Assembly (NCBI RefSeq): GCF_020165855.1
Contig: NZ_JAIUFY010000005.1
Location: 1-64,000 of the forward strand
Reading direction: 5' to 3'
From: Celeribacter litoreus
Lineage (GTDB): Bacteria > Pseudomonadota > Alphaproteobacteria > Rhodobacterales > Rhodobacteraceae
Length of the DNA: 64,000 nt
The first letter of the stretch is position 1; each line of letters starts with the position of its first letter. The notes below the pieces were generated by a model. It was not told the origin of the DNA. It ran no database searches and saw only the letters and a list, made by a program, of their open reading frames with translations. Below, piece after piece: positions 53,536 to 62,538 of this stretch. The position numbers were made by a program, and so were the translations under genes.

Positions 53536-53553
53536 CCAAACGATCACGTTTGG
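53536..53553. promoter_or_regulatory. Palindrome upstream of a LysR gene
   Basis: CCAAACG and CGTTTGG flank ATCA. It lies about 90 bases before the LysR start and could be its own binding site; an unstable terminator for fadH is the other reading. Confidence 0.35.
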
Positions 53554-53643
53554 GATCATGCTATTGTCCCCCGACCTCCCCATTCTTGCCTGAATTTTCG
53601 GAGATAAATGACCCATAAGAAGCGCGAATGTGGGTAATTATTG

Positions 53644-54549
53644 ATGGATCGACTGACCGAAATGGAGGCCTTCGCCACGGTTGTGGACCAAGGTGGTTTC
53701 ACGGATGCAGCGAAGAAGATGGGGATCTCGAAATCCGCAGTGTCCAAGCATGTTTCCGCGCTTGAGGCGCGTTTGGGCGCGCGTCTGCTGAACCGGACGA
53801 CGCGACGGGTGTCTCCAACGGAAATTGGTCTTGCTTACTATGATCGTGCGCGCCGAGTTTTGAATGACGCGGGCGAGGCAGATGCACTCGTGACCTCAAT
53901 GCAGAGCGCTCCGTCTGGTCTCTTGCGTATTTCAGTCGCTACGGATTTCGGCGTCAATCACCTGTCGCCAATCCTCGGGGAATTCCTGTCTGAGTTCCCG
54001 GATATTCAGGTGAACATGGTTCTGAACAATCGCTATGTGGAGCTCATCTCTGAAGGCTTCGACATGGCCGTGCGGATCGGTGAGCTTGAGGACAGTTCCC
54101 TTCGGGCCCGAAAGCTGACGGAAACGACGAAGCGCATGGTCGGATCTCCGTCCTACTTTCAGAAATTCGGGCGCCCGCAGAAGATTGACGACCTGAACGA
54201 GCATAAACTCCTGCACTACTCCAATCAGTCAAATGGTGCTGTTTGGAAGCTGACGGCCCCTTCAGGGGAAAAGCGTCAGGTGCGCACAGCCGGGTGGCTG
54301 ACGGTGAACGACGGTCAGTCGCTGCTTAACGCGTGCATCTCGGGTCTAGGGATCGCGTATCTGCCGTCTTTTCTTTACGCGGATGCGATGGAGCAGGGAC
54401 TGATCGAAGAGGCAATTCCCGATCTGCCGCCTGAGACGCAGGGCATTTACGCAGTCTATCCACCGGGCCGGTTTACCCAGCCCAAGGTGCGCGCTTTCAT
54501 TGATTTTCTCGTGGACTCGTTCGCGGAAAAGGGGCCGGATAAGTGGTGA
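53644..54549 (+). CDS. LysR-family transcriptional regulator
   Basis: A 301-residue LTTR. The DNA-binding part is EAFATVVDQGGFTDAAKKMG and SKSAVSKHVSALEARLGARL; the effector domain starts at LLRISVATDFGVNHLSPIL. It belongs to the same CrgA-like subgroup as the LysR at 22796. The ATG at 53644 follows a TTG at 53641 and is preferred. There is no divergent neighbour; its target may be fadH upstream, itself, or something distant. Confidence 0.9.
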   Translation: MDRLTEMEAFATVVDQGGFTDAAKKMGISKSAVSKHVSALEARLGARLLNRTTRRVSPTEIGLAYYDRARRVLNDAGEADALVTSMQSAPSGLLRISVATDFGVNHLSPILGEFLSEFPDIQVNMVLNNRYVELISEGFDMAVRIGELEDSSLRARKLTETTKRMVGSPSYFQKFGRPQKIDDLNEHKLLHYSNQSNGAVWKLTAPSGEKRQVRTAGWLTVNDGQSLLNACISGLGIAYLPSFLYADAMEQGLIEEAIPDLPPETQGIYAVYPPGRFTQPKVRAFIDFLVDSFAEKGPDKW

Positions 54550-54582
54550 TTTCTTCGGGTCGCGAGACGTGAAGGAATTTGG

Positions 54583-55503
54583 TTAAGGGGTCGAGGCGAG
54601 AACCGCTTCGACCCTTCTGTTTTTCTTGCGCCCCTCATCAGTCGCGTTGGAAGCGAGCGGGGCGAGAAACCCAATCCCCTCGGCGCTCAGTTGAGCGGGA
54701 GTTACCCCGTATTTTTGAATGAGATTTTCCCGCACGGCCTCAGCACGTGCGCGAGAGAGGTTTTGATTGTCCGCAAGGCTCCCGATCGCATCCGTGTGGC
54801 CAACGAGAATGATCTGCCTCTCGGGATGCACGGCGAGATATTCAGCGAGAACTCCTAGTGACACAAATCTCTCTTCATCCAGTCGGGAGGATCCGGTCGC
54901 GAAAAGCAAATCATCGAGGACAACGTGCCCTCTGCTCTCCAGCCTCTCAATGACGCTGTACCCTCCGGTTTGAATGGTGGACGTGCTTTGCTCAGGCACG
55001 ACTCTCTCGTTGTCCATAGGCGTGTTGACGGGCGTGAGCGTCGTTATCTGAATGAAGCCCGCGCTTGGCGACCTACTTGTCAAAATCATTTTGAGCGTGC
55101 TGTCATCTCCCTCAGCGAGCAGATACTCGAAATTTCCAAGATCGACGTGCATCGCTGGTTCGGGGAGGACAGGAAGCAGATAGCGGAAGTCAAAGCCTCC
55201 GCAGCTTGTATCAGCGCACGTGAACAGAATGTTGAAACCATCTGCTTCCAATTGTGCCCAGAGCGGTTCAATCAGCTGAAACGTGGTGCGTGAAGTTCCC
55301 ACAACGCGGTAGGCCACGTGGTTCAAAGCGCCTTTGGCGGTCACCGATTGGGTTCCCTCGGGACTGAATGCGCGGGTGGGGAAGGATTGGGAAACGCCTT
55401 CGATAGATCGCGCGCCGCTCTGCACCGCAGACGCTGGCAGATCCAACGCAAGCAGTGGCGTGCTGGCGCAGATAAAGGCGAGGATCGTTAGAAGGCGGCT
55501 CAT
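54583..55503 (-). CDS. OmpA-family exported protein
   Basis: A 306-residue exported protein: signal peptide of about 19 residues (ending PLLAL), an N-terminal domain of unknown type with a Cys pair (TCADTSCGG), then an OmpA/MotB-like peptidoglycan-binding domain from about 195. The latter has the LFATGSSRLDEER start, ILVGHTDAIGSLADNQ and LSRARAEAVRENL. It should tether the outer membrane to murein; there is no beta-barrel. It overlaps the GNAT gene by ATGA, the last gene of a three-gene leftward run. Confidence 0.88.
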   Translation of the reverse strand: MSRLLTILAFICASTPLLALDLPASAVQSGARSIEGVSQSFPTRAFSPEGTQSVTAKGALNHVAYRVVGTSRTTFQLIEPLWAQLEADGFNILFTCADTSCGGFDFRYLLPVLPEPAMHVDLGNFEYLLAEGDDSTLKMILTSRSPSAGFIQITTLTPVNTPMDNERVVPEQSTSTIQTGGYSVIERLESRGHVVLDDLLFATGSSRLDEERFVSLGVLAEYLAVHPERQIILVGHTDAIGSLADNQNLSRARAEAVRENLIQKYGVTPAQLSAEGIGFLAPLASNATDEGRKKNRRVEAVLASTP

Positions 55504-56231
55504 GCGATCTCCGAAAGAGCTTTTGTTCTATAGTGGTACTGAGCGACTTCGTTCATGCCAAGCGCGGAATAAAGAGACAGGGCAGGGCTGTTGGAACGCG
55601 TGACCTGTAGAGCGAGATATTTTGCCCCGTGTGCGCGCGCCCAATCCGCCGCCATCGCCATCATCGCGCGCGCCAAGCCGGCGCGTCGGAAGGGCTCGGC
55701 GATCTCCAGCGCATGCAGTGCCGCAATCTCACCATGCTGCGCAAGAAAGGCTGTGCCTGCCGGAGCTTCATGCAGGCGGCCGAGTAAAGTGGTCTTCGGA
55801 ACGCTCACACGATCCATCACCGCGAGCCGTTCGTCCCCGACACCACCGGCGGCCCAAATCTCCTTCTGGATCGCGAGGGGGGGCCAAGAGGGATAGCCGT
55901 CTTCTCGATTCGACGTCGCAAAAACATCCGCGGGGGCGCAAAGACAGGCGACCGGGTCGAACCGGCGATAGCCTTTTGTCGCCAGAAGCGCGTCAAAGCT
56001 TTCTTCACCACTGCGCACCTGAAAGAGCGCAGGTCTGTCGTCTTGCACGAAACGCGCTTCAATACTTTCAAGCGCGTCCTGCGCAAGCTCACCGTCGAGA
56101 GTTGCGGAGGACACGCGACTCCCTCCGCCTGCACCATCGCGATATTTGAACGGGCCGATCGTGGTGAGCCGCGCGGCAGGCCATGTCGCTTCGAATGCTT
56201 GATAAATTTCGGCGCGGTCAGGCGGTTTCAT
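55500..56231 (-). CDS. GNAT-family N-acetyltransferase
   Basis: A 243-residue protein with a degenerate N-terminal half and a C-terminal GNAT fold. Acetyl-CoA binding is indicated by IAEPFRRAGLARAMM, and the last strand by ALQVTRSNSPALSLYSALGM. The start at 56231 overlaps the CinA-like gene by 14 bases; the longer frame to 56417 lies inside that gene. Substrate unknown. Confidence 0.85.
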   Translation of the reverse strand: MKPPDRAEIYQAFEATWPAARLTTIGPFKYRDGAGGGSRVSSATLDGELAQDALESIEARFVQDDRPALFQVRSGEESFDALLATKGYRRFDPVACLCAPADVFATSNREDGYPSWPPLAIQKEIWAAGGVGDERLAVMDRVSVPKTTLLGRLHEAPAGTAFLAQHGEIAALHALEIAEPFRRAGLARAMMAMAADWARAHGAKYLALQVTRSNSPALSLYSALGMNEVAQYHYRTKALSEIA

Positions 56232-56961
56232 TGGCCGGGAAAATCGCCGCGAGCTCCAGAAGAGCAGCCTCGATTTGGGCGCCGTCTTGCCCCCGGATGA
56301 CGATGTTCGTGCCGAACGCGCCATCGCGAGTAAACGGGTAAGAGCCCATCGATAGGTCCGGATAGCGCTCTGCCAAATCGCCGAGCGGCCCCGCCACCGT
56401 GCTTTCCGGACGATCAATGCGATAGGTCTGCGAGAGCAACGGCTTGCCGCCGGTCAGTTGCGGCAAGAGGCCTGCGACCATCGCGCTGAAGATGTTCGGA
56501 ACGCCCGCCATAACATGCACGTTTTCTATGGAAAAACCGGGGGCAATCGAGATCGGGTTCTCAATCAGGGTCGCACCGTCAGGAATTCGGGCCATGCGCA
56601 TCCGCGGTTCATTGAATTCTACGCCGCGCCCTTCGTAATGGGCGGCGAGCAGGGCCTTTGCATCGTCACGCACCCCGATCGACACCCCGAACGCCTCCGC
56701 AATGCAGTCGGCGGTAATGTCGTCATGGGTCGGCCCGATGCCGCCAGACGTGAAGAGATGCGTGTATTTGACAGACAACTCTTTCACTGTGGCGACGATC
56801 TCTGTCGCATCATCGGCGATCATGCGGGCTTCTTTCAGATCAATCCCGACCCGTGTCAGTTCTCCGGCGAGATGGTGCATGTTCGCGTCGCGGGTGCGAC
56901 CGGACAGGATCTCGTCCCCGATGATGAGGATGGCGGCGGTGGGATTGTCTGTGTTTGGCAT
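56218..56961 (-). CDS. CinA-like molybdopterin-binding domain protein
   Basis: A 247-residue protein with the MoaB/Mog-like fold of the N-terminal half of CinA. ILIIGDEILSGRTRDANMHHLAG and FTSGGIGPTHDDITADCIAEAFG are the family signatures. It lacks the C-terminal deamidase domain of full CinA. The stand-alone form is common in alphaproteobacteria; it may hydrolyse ADP-ribose-type substrates, as shown for related proteins. AAGGA lies upstream of the ATG. Only 48 bases separate it from the divergent sfsA start, so their promoters overlap. Confidence 0.88.
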   Translation of the reverse strand: MPNTDNPTAAILIIGDEILSGRTRDANMHHLAGELTRVGIDLKEARMIADDATEIVATVKELSVKYTHLFTSGGIGPTHDDITADCIAEAFGVSIGVRDDAKALLAAHYEGRGVEFNEPRMRMARIPDGATLIENPISIAPGFSIENVHVMAGVPNIFSAMVAGLLPQLTGGKPLLSQTYRIDRPESTVAGPLGDLAERYPDLSMGSYPFTRDGAFGTNIVIRGQDGAQIEAALLELAAIFPANETA

Positions 56962-57009
56962 GGCTGATGCTCCTTGAGCGCTTCTACCCATCGGTATAGT
57001 CCTCGGTGC

Positions 57010-57702
57010 ATGCGCTTTCAAACTGAACTGCTCGCCGCGACCCTCATTCGGCGTTATAAACGCTTTCTCGCTGACATTCGTCTCGAAGACGGGCGGGAGG
57101 TGACGGCGCATTGCCCCAATCCCGGCTCCATGCTCGGGCTGGCGGAGGAAGGCACCCGGGTTTGGGTCGAGCCGAACGATGACCCAAAAAAGAAGCTGAA
57201 ATTCGGCCTTCGCCTTGTGGAATTGCCTCACGCGATGGTCGTTGTTGATACCGGCATTGCGAACAGGGTTGTCAAAGAGGCATTGCTCGCGGGCCATGTT
57301 CCTGGCTTGGATGGGGATGTTCGCTCCGAGGTGAAATACGGGAACAATTCTCGGGCGGATTTTCTGGTGGTTCAGGGCGGTCGGAACATCTGGGTCGAGG
57401 TGAAGTCCGTGACGCTCTCGCGCGAGTCTGGGCTGGCGGAGTTTCCGGACTCCAAAACGGCGCGGGGCGCCAAACATCTCGGCGAATTGTCCGCGCGCAT
57501 TGAAGACGGAGATCGGGCCGTGATGCTCTATCTCGTCTCGCGGGATGACTGTGACCGTTTCGCGCCGGCAGCCGACATTGATCCTGTCTACGCACAGGCG
57601 GAAAAGGCCGCGCGCGAGGCAGGCGTTGAGGTTATGGTCTACCCTGTGTCCATCACCCCGCAAGGGATTGCCTTTGACGCAAAGCCCATCTGCGCAGTGT
57701 AG
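57010..57702 (+). CDS. sfsA: DNA/RNA nuclease SfsA
   Basis: A 230-residue protein, the usual family length. It starts MRFQTELLAATLIRRYKRF; AHCPNPGSM, SEVKYGNNSRADFLV and WVEVKSVTLS (a PD-(D/E)XK-type nuclease core) and FPDSKTARGAKHL are all present. Called sugar-fermentation stimulation protein in E. coli, it is now thought to be a nuclease. It is followed 52 bases later by the MetAP gene, an order common in rhodobacteria. Confidence 0.94.
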   Translation: MRFQTELLAATLIRRYKRFLADIRLEDGREVTAHCPNPGSMLGLAEEGTRVWVEPNDDPKKKLKFGLRLVELPHAMVVVDTGIANRVVKEALLAGHVPGLDGDVRSEVKYGNNSRADFLVVQGGRNIWVEVKSVTLSRESGLAEFPDSKTARGAKHLGELSARIEDGDRAVMLYLVSRDDCDRFAPAADIDPVYAQAEKAAREAGVEVMVYPVSITPQGIAFDAKPICAV

Positions 57703-57754
57703 GTGCATGCCCCACTGGTCCTTTTGGCTGTAAGGCCTTATATGGACCCCGAAA

Positions 57755-58588
57755 GTGAATGGAGTGAAAGCCTTGGACGATACGCATCGCGGCCGCATTA
57801 CGAGAGACGGAATTCGGATCCACGAGGAGGCCGATTTCGCAGGAATGCACGCAGCAGGCAAAGTGGCTGCGCAGATCCTCGACGAAGTTGCCGAATTGGT
57901 TGTGCCCGGCGCGACGACCGGCGAACTCGACGCGTTCATCGAGCGGCGCGTCACCGAACTCGGGACGACCTCCGCGACGATCGGCTACAAGGGCTACAAA
58001 CACGCCTCCTGTATTTCGGTGAACCACGTGGTTTGCCACGGCATTCCAGGTGACAAAAAGCTCAAAGATGGCGACATTCTCAACATCGACGTCACCGTGA
58101 TCCTCGATGGCTGGTTCGGCGATACGTCCCGCATGTATGTCGCAGGCAAACTGCCGCGCAAAGCGGAGCGCCTGATCCAAGTGACGCACGACTCTCTGAT
58201 GCTCGGGATCGAAGCGGTGAAGCCTGGCAATACGTTCGGTGACATCGGCCACGCGATTCAAACCTATGTGGAAAGCCAGCGGATGTCTGTTGTGCGCGAT
58301 TTCTGCGGGCACGGTCTCGGACGCGTGTTCCACTCCCCGCCAAATGTCCTGCACTACGGTCGCAAAGGGTCCGGTCCGGTTCTTGAGGAAGGCATGTTCT
58401 TCACGATTGAGCCGATGGTGAACATTGGACGGCCTGAGACAAAGGTTCTCTCGGACGACTGGACGGCTGTGACGCGGGACAAATCCCTGTCCGCGCAGTT
58501 CGAACACTCCATCGGTGTGACCGCAGACGGGTGCGAGATATTCACGTTGTCCCCGGGTGGCCTGTTTCACCCGACTTACAAAGTCTGA
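57755..58588 (+). CDS. map: Methionine aminopeptidase, type I
   Basis: A 277-residue enzyme that removes the N-terminal methionine of new proteins. The five metal ligands lie in NIDVTVILDGWFGDTSRMY (two Asp), GHGLGRVFH (His), FTIEPM (Glu) and QFEHSIGV (Glu). The listed start is GTG at 57755; a TTG at 57773 has GGAG 8 bases upstream and would give a start MDDTHRGRITRDG, closer to homologues. So the true start may be 18 bases later. Confidence 0.95.
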   Translation: MNGVKALDDTHRGRITRDGIRIHEEADFAGMHAAGKVAAQILDEVAELVVPGATTGELDAFIERRVTELGTTSATIGYKGYKHASCISVNHVVCHGIPGDKKLKDGDILNIDVTVILDGWFGDTSRMYVAGKLPRKAERLIQVTHDSLMLGIEAVKPGNTFGDIGHAIQTYVESQRMSVVRDFCGHGLGRVFHSPPNVLHYGRKGSGPVLEEGMFFTIEPMVNIGRPETKVLSDDWTAVTRDKSLSAQFEHSIGVTADGCEIFTLSPGGLFHPTYKV

Positions 58589-58612
58589 CAGCGCTCTTTG
58601 AACTCGGAATAG

Positions 58613-58641
58613 AAAAAGCCGCCCTACTCAGGCGGCTTTTT
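58613..58641. terminator. Bidirectional terminator between map and a HAD gene
   Basis: AAAAAGCCGCC pairs with GGCGGCTTTTT around a 7-base loop. It serves the rightward map and the leftward HAD gene. Confidence 0.9.
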
Positions 58642-58647
58642 ATGTTT

Positions 58648-59304
58648 TCAGCGCGAACCCAAACCGAGCCTCGCAGGTAACTCATGCATATCCGCAAGAT
58701 GCTCCGCGCCCTCATTGATCAGGCGCTGACCATCGCCGTGCGGATCAAAGCCGAAACACCGCATCCCCGCACGACGCGCCGCGATACAGCCGGACGGGCT
58801 ATCATCGATCACTGCACAGAACTCCGGCGCGACGCCCAACTGCTCCGCAGCGATCAGAAATAGGCCCGGTTCCGGTTTCGCCGTGCCGTGAGTGTGCGCC
58901 GAATGAATGCGTCCCTTGAGGCGGTCAAAAACGGCCGGATGTGCACCGAGTGTCACGTCCATTTTCTCCATCGGACCATTCGATCCCACGGCATAGGGGA
59001 TGGAGGCAGCATCCAGCGCGTCAAACGCGGCCTCGATGCCGGGAATGAGAGGCACACCCGAGCGGAGCATGTCGAAGACGCGCGGATACACTTCGACATC
59101 CCAATCGTCGGGAAGCGCGGCACCGGCGGCGCGGGCGCGTTCCCCCACGAGCTTCATTGTGCCGCCGACATATTTCGTCTCCAACTCATGCATGGAGATG
59201 TTGAGGCCGAAGCGCGCGAAGTCCTCAATTAGGAACTCCAGCAACGGCGGTTCGCTGTCGACAATCACGCCGTCACAGTCGAAAATTACAGCCTGAATTG
59301 TCAT
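58648..59304 (-). CDS. HAD-family phosphatase (subfamily IA)
   Basis: A 218-residue HAD-IA hydrolase. Motif I is FDCDGVIVDSEP; the cap lies at about 20-85; motif II is VGSNGPM; motif III includes KPEPGLFL; motif IV is IDDSPSG. It resembles beta-phosphoglucomutase- and phosphoglycolate-type enzymes; the substrate is not clear. It overlaps rsmD by 4 bases, in an operon with rsmD and a ferredoxin reductase-like gene. Confidence 0.9.
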   Translation of the reverse strand: MTIQAVIFDCDGVIVDSEPPLLEFLIEDFARFGLNISMHELETKYVGGTMKLVGERARAAGAALPDDWDVEVYPRVFDMLRSGVPLIPGIEAAFDALDAASIPYAVGSNGPMEKMDVTLGAHPAVFDRLKGRIHSAHTHGTAKPEPGLFLIAAEQLGVAPEFCAVIDDSPSGCIAARRAGMRCFGFDPHGDGQRLINEGAEHLADMHELPARLGLGSR

Positions 59305-59861
59305 TTCGGCTCCAGAAAGTTGATTTTTGTGTCGCCATATTTCCGCGTGTCCAAAAGCACAAGCGCATCTGGCGGCGTGATTGGCGCGCTATCTTCCCAG
59401 ACAACGAGCGCGCGCGGGGTGAGCCAGTTGCCCTCAATCGCCGCTGCAATCGCCTTTTCCCCGAGACCTTTCGCATAGGGTGGATCGAGGAAGATCAGGT
59501 CATAAGGCGCGTCCGGATTGGGTGGCAGCCGCGTCGCATCGGTCCGCATCAGGTGGGTGCGACCCTCTGCGCGACATTTGGCGATGTTCTCTGAGATGAG
59601 GCTCTGCGCCTTGCGCCCGTCATCGACAAAGGTCACGTATTCCGCGCCGCGAGAGAGGGCCTCCAACCCGAGCGCTCCCGTGCCCGCGAAAAGATCGAGC
59701 ACACGGGCGTCCTCAACGGCATCGCCATATTTGCCAGCGGTCAGAACAGAGAAGAGGCTCTCACGGACACGGTCCGTCGTCGGGCGCAGATGTGCGCCGA
59801 CATCGCCCTTCCCGATGGACGCAAGGGCCAAGCCGCGAAACTCTCCGGCAATGATCCGCAT
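59301..59861 (-). CDS. rsmD: 16S rRNA (guanine-966-N2)-methyltransferase
   Basis: A 186-residue SAM-dependent enzyme that methylates G966 of 16S rRNA. It starts MRIIAGEFRG with RPTTDRVRESLFSVL; the SAM site is DLFAGTGALGLEALSRGA and the catalytic motif is DPPY (126-129). Its start overlaps the preceding gene's stop by one base (TGATG). Confidence 0.96.
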   Translation of the reverse strand: MRIIAGEFRGLALASIGKGDVGAHLRPTTDRVRESLFSVLTAGKYGDAVEDARVLDLFAGTGALGLEALSRGAEYVTFVDDGRKAQSLISENIAKCRAEGRTHLMRTDATRLPPNPDAPYDLIFLDPPYAKGLGEKAIAAAIEGNWLTPRALVVWEDSAPITPPDALVLLDTRKYGDTKINFLEPK

Positions 59862-61066
59862 CAGCCGCGCATCAACGCTTTGAGGTCGGTTGCCGGATCG
59901 GCTACTTTCTCGGGGTCTGCAGTCTTGCCACTCTCGATCAGGCGTTTCGCGACCATGTAGCCCCGCGGATCATTCATGGCGTCAATCGCGATGAGTTGGC
60001 CGTCTTTGTAATACCAGTGCGAATGCGTGCCTTCGCCTTCGCGGACGACCACATTATCATGTCCCGTCGAGAGGCCCGCAATCTGGAGTTTGACGTCGTA
60101 TTGATCGGACCAGAACCACGGTTTTGGGGTGTAGGTGACACCTTGGCCGAGCATGTTCTTTGCGGCGACCTCTGCCTGATCAATCGCGTTGCCAACGGAC
60201 TCGAGACGCACTTGTCGTCCCGCGTGCGGGAAGGAGGCGCAATCCCCTGCGGAGTAAACGTCCGGATCGGAGGTGCAGGCGTATGCATCTGTTTTAATGC
60301 CGTTTTCAATCGTGAGACCCGCCATTTCGGCGAGTTCTGTGGCAGGCGTAATGCCAACTCCAACGATGACGAAATCCACGTCCAACGTGCTACCATCGGT
60401 GAGTTCCGCGCTCTTGACGCGCGTATCACCGTTTAGCTTCACGAGCCCAATGCCTTCACGCAGATCAACGCCATGGGACAGATGCAGTGCGCGGAAATAG
60501 TCAGAGGTCTCAACGGAGGCGACGCGCTGTAGAATGCGGTCGGACATCTCGACGAGCGTGACCTTCAGGCCCTTCTTTGCGGCAACCGCAGCGGCCTCAA
60601 GTCCGATATATCCACCGCCGACGATGAGCACAGAGGCGCCTTCTTTAAACTCCGGCGCAATTGCGTCGGCATCTGCAAGCGTGCGCATCGTGTAAACGCC
60701 GCCCAACGCGCCGCCAATTGAGGCGGGCAATAGGCGCGGTGCGGAGCCTGTGGTGAGGGCGAGTTTGTCATAAGAGAGTATTTCATCGCCAATGGAGACG
60801 GTTTTGGCAGCCGTGTCGATGCCTGTGACTTTGGCACCTATGCGCAGCGCGATGTCGGCCTCGGCGTAGTAGCTTTCCGGACGCAAGAACAACCGATCGA
60901 GGGTCATATCGCCAAGCAAGTAAGCCTTTGAGAGAGGCGGGCGCTGATACGGGGGCACGCTTTCCTCGCCGATCAAAGTGATCTCGCCTTCAAATCCCTG
61001 TCCGCGAAGGGTTGTGACGATGCTCTGGCCGGCTTGTCCGGCGCCGATAACGATAAAGTGGCTCAT
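59861..61066 (-). CDS. FAD-dependent ferredoxin/rubredoxin reductase-like oxidoreductase
   Basis: A 401-residue flavoprotein. The FAD-binding start is IVIGAGQAGQSIVTTLRGQG, then PPYQRPPLSKAYLLGD; the NAD site is LIVGGGYIGLEAAAVAAKKG; the second FAD motif is YSAGDCASFP; and the closing WFWSDQYDVKLQIAG is typical of ferredoxin reductases for P450 or dioxygenase systems. The start at 61066 (MSHFIVIG) has AGAGGA 6 bases upstream; 61072 is an alternative. It is divergent from the peroxiredoxin gene. No partner ferredoxin is nearby. Confidence 0.92.
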   Translation of the reverse strand: MSHFIVIGAGQAGQSIVTTLRGQGFEGEITLIGEESVPPYQRPPLSKAYLLGDMTLDRLFLRPESYYAEADIALRIGAKVTGIDTAAKTVSIGDEILSYDKLALTTGSAPRLLPASIGGALGGVYTMRTLADADAIAPEFKEGASVLIVGGGYIGLEAAAVAAKKGLKVTLVEMSDRILQRVASVETSDYFRALHLSHGVDLREGIGLVKLNGDTRVKSAELTDGSTLDVDFVIVGVGITPATELAEMAGLTIENGIKTDAYACTSDPDVYSAGDCASFPHAGRQVRLESVGNAIDQAEVAAKNMLGQGVTYTPKPWFWSDQYDVKLQIAGLSTGHDNVVVREGEGTHSHWYYKDGQLIAIDAMNDPRGYMVAKRLIESGKTADPEKVADPATDLKALMRG

Positions 61067-61154
61067 GCGCATTCCTCTGGTCGAAAACCGCCCCGAGCCT
61101 ATATCGTCGGAGTATAGAAACACAACGCACAGAAACGCACAGTGGAGGATCACA

Positions 61155-61652
61155 ATGACAATATCCGTCGGCGATAGCTTGCCGCTAGGGACCGTATTGG
61201 AAATGACCGATGACGGACCTGCTCCGGTCGAACTTGAGGCCGTATTGAAAGGTCGCAAAGTCGCGCTCTTTGGCCTGCCTGGTGCCTTCACCGGCCCGTG
61301 CAGCACGGCTCACCTGCCGAGCTTCATCCGGACCAAGGCGCAATTTGACGAAGCGGGGATCGACGAGGTCGTTTGCGTCGCCGTCAACGATCCGTTCGTT
61401 CTGAACGCATGGGCAAAGGACTCCGGCGCGGACAAGGTCGGTATCCGGATGCTTGGCGACGCGGAGTGCAAATTTATCAAAGCGCTTGGTCTTGACTTTA
61501 CTGCCCCGCCGATTGGCCTAATCAACCGCTCGTCCCGCTTCGCGCTCTATGCGGAAGACGGAGTGGTGAAGGTGTTCCACCTAGAAGAAGACGGTGGGCA
61601 GTGCACGGTGTCTTCTGGGGAATCTCTACTCGAAGCAATCAAAGCGCTCTAA
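61155..61652 (+). CDS. Peroxiredoxin (Prx5-like)
   Basis: A 165-residue thiol peroxidase. The peroxidatic cysteine is C49 in LPGAFTGPCSTAHLPSF, the Prx5 signature; FIKALGLDF and RSSRFALYAEDGVVKV are also typical. One more cysteine, in GECK-like AECKFIKAL, is the position used for glutathione or glutaredoxin-linked recycling in some members. GGAGGA is 6 bases before the ATG. It is divergent from the reductase gene across 88 bases. Confidence 0.93.
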   Translation: MTISVGDSLPLGTVLEMTDDGPAPVELEAVLKGRKVALFGLPGAFTGPCSTAHLPSFIRTKAQFDEAGIDEVVCVAVNDPFVLNAWAKDSGADKVGIRMLGDAECKFIKALGLDFTAPPIGLINRSSRFALYAEDGVVKVFHLEEDGGQCTVSSGESLLEAIKAL

Positions 61653-61654
61653 AT

Positions 61655-61690
61655 AAAAACGCCCGGAGATGTCTCCGGGCGTTACCATTT
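61655..61690. terminator. Bidirectional terminator between peroxiredoxin and mscS
   Basis: ACGCCCGGAGA pairs with TCTCCGGGCGT around 2 bases, with an A-run on the left and a modest T content on the right. It is best suited to stop the leftward mscS transcript (A-run reads as T-run). Confidence 0.8.
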
Positions 61691-62537
61691 ACTCTGCGGA
61701 ATTGATGAGTGTGCGGGTCGGGAACGGAATATCCACCCCAGCCTCATCAAGCGCTTCTTTGACCTGACGCTTCATGTCGGCCTGAAACTGGAAAAAGTCC
61801 GGTGCGGCAACCCAAACGCGGACCAGAAAGTCGACAGAGAAATCGCCGAGGTTGTTCACCTGAATGAATGGAGCCGGCTCGGAAAGTGCGCGCGGGTCGG
61901 AAAGGATGGTCTTGCGAATGACCTCTTCCGCCGTTTTCAGGTTTGCCCCATAGCCCACACCAAAGCTCCACTCTGCGCGGCGTGTCTGGTTCGTGGAGTA
62001 GTTGGTGATGATGTTGCCCCAAACCTGAGAGTTCGGAACAATGACCTGCACGTTGGAGAGGTCGGCCAGCTCCGTGAAGTTCAGGGAGATGTCTTTGACG
62101 GTCCCCATTTTTCCAGCCACTTCAACAAAATCGCCATTCTTGAACGGGCGGAAGAAAATGATCATCACACCTGCTGCAACGTTCGACAGGGTGCCTTGCA
62201 GAGCCAAGCCGATAGCGAGACCGGCGGCACCGATAACTGCAACAATCGAAGTTGTCTGGATGCCGAAGGTGTTCAAGACGATGAGGAAGGTGAATGCGAT
62301 AACCGCGTATCGCACGATATTGGCAAGGAAGTTGAACAGCGTGTTGTCGAGCTGCTGGTATTTATTGCTGATCGCGCGAATTCGGCGGCTAAAGAAGCCA
62401 GCGAGGAAAAAACCGATGATGAGGAGAACAAGTGCGCCGAGGATCGAGCCCGCGATACCCGCCAAGAATTCCAATGAGAGATAGTCTCCGACCGTATTCC
62501 CGTTATAAATTTCGTAATTCAGAAGCTGTTCAATCAT
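61689..62537 (-). CDS. mscS: Small-conductance mechanosensitive channel (MscS family)
   Basis: A 282-residue inner-membrane tension-gated channel. Three membrane helices lie at about 23-48, 70-90 and 96-128; the pore helix is VAVIGAAGLAIGLALQGTLSN with the glycine-alanine pattern, followed by IIFFRPFKNGDFVEV and the beta domain (VIVPNSQVWGNIITNYS). Length is close to E. coli MscS. It starts 1 base after the pterin dehydratase stop, so the two are co-transcribed. Confidence 0.94.
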   Translation of the reverse strand: MIEQLLNYEIYNGNTVGDYLSLEFLAGIAGSILGALVLLIIGFFLAGFFSRRIRAISNKYQQLDNTLFNFLANIVRYAVIAFTFLIVLNTFGIQTTSIVAVIGAAGLAIGLALQGTLSNVAAGVMIIFFRPFKNGDFVEVAGKMGTVKDISLNFTELADLSNVQVIVPNSQVWGNIITNYSTNQTRRAEWSFGVGYGANLKTAEEVIRKTILSDPRALSEPAPFIQVNNLGDFSVDFLVRVWVAAPDFFQFQADMKRQVKEALDEAGVDIPFPTRTLINSAE

Positions 62538-62538
62538 G

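Noticed and set aside
56962-57954. Long upstream extension of the CinA-like open frame
   Set aside because: The extra part is antisense to sfsA. The MPNTDNP start at 56961 has a good ribosome site and the correct family N-terminus.
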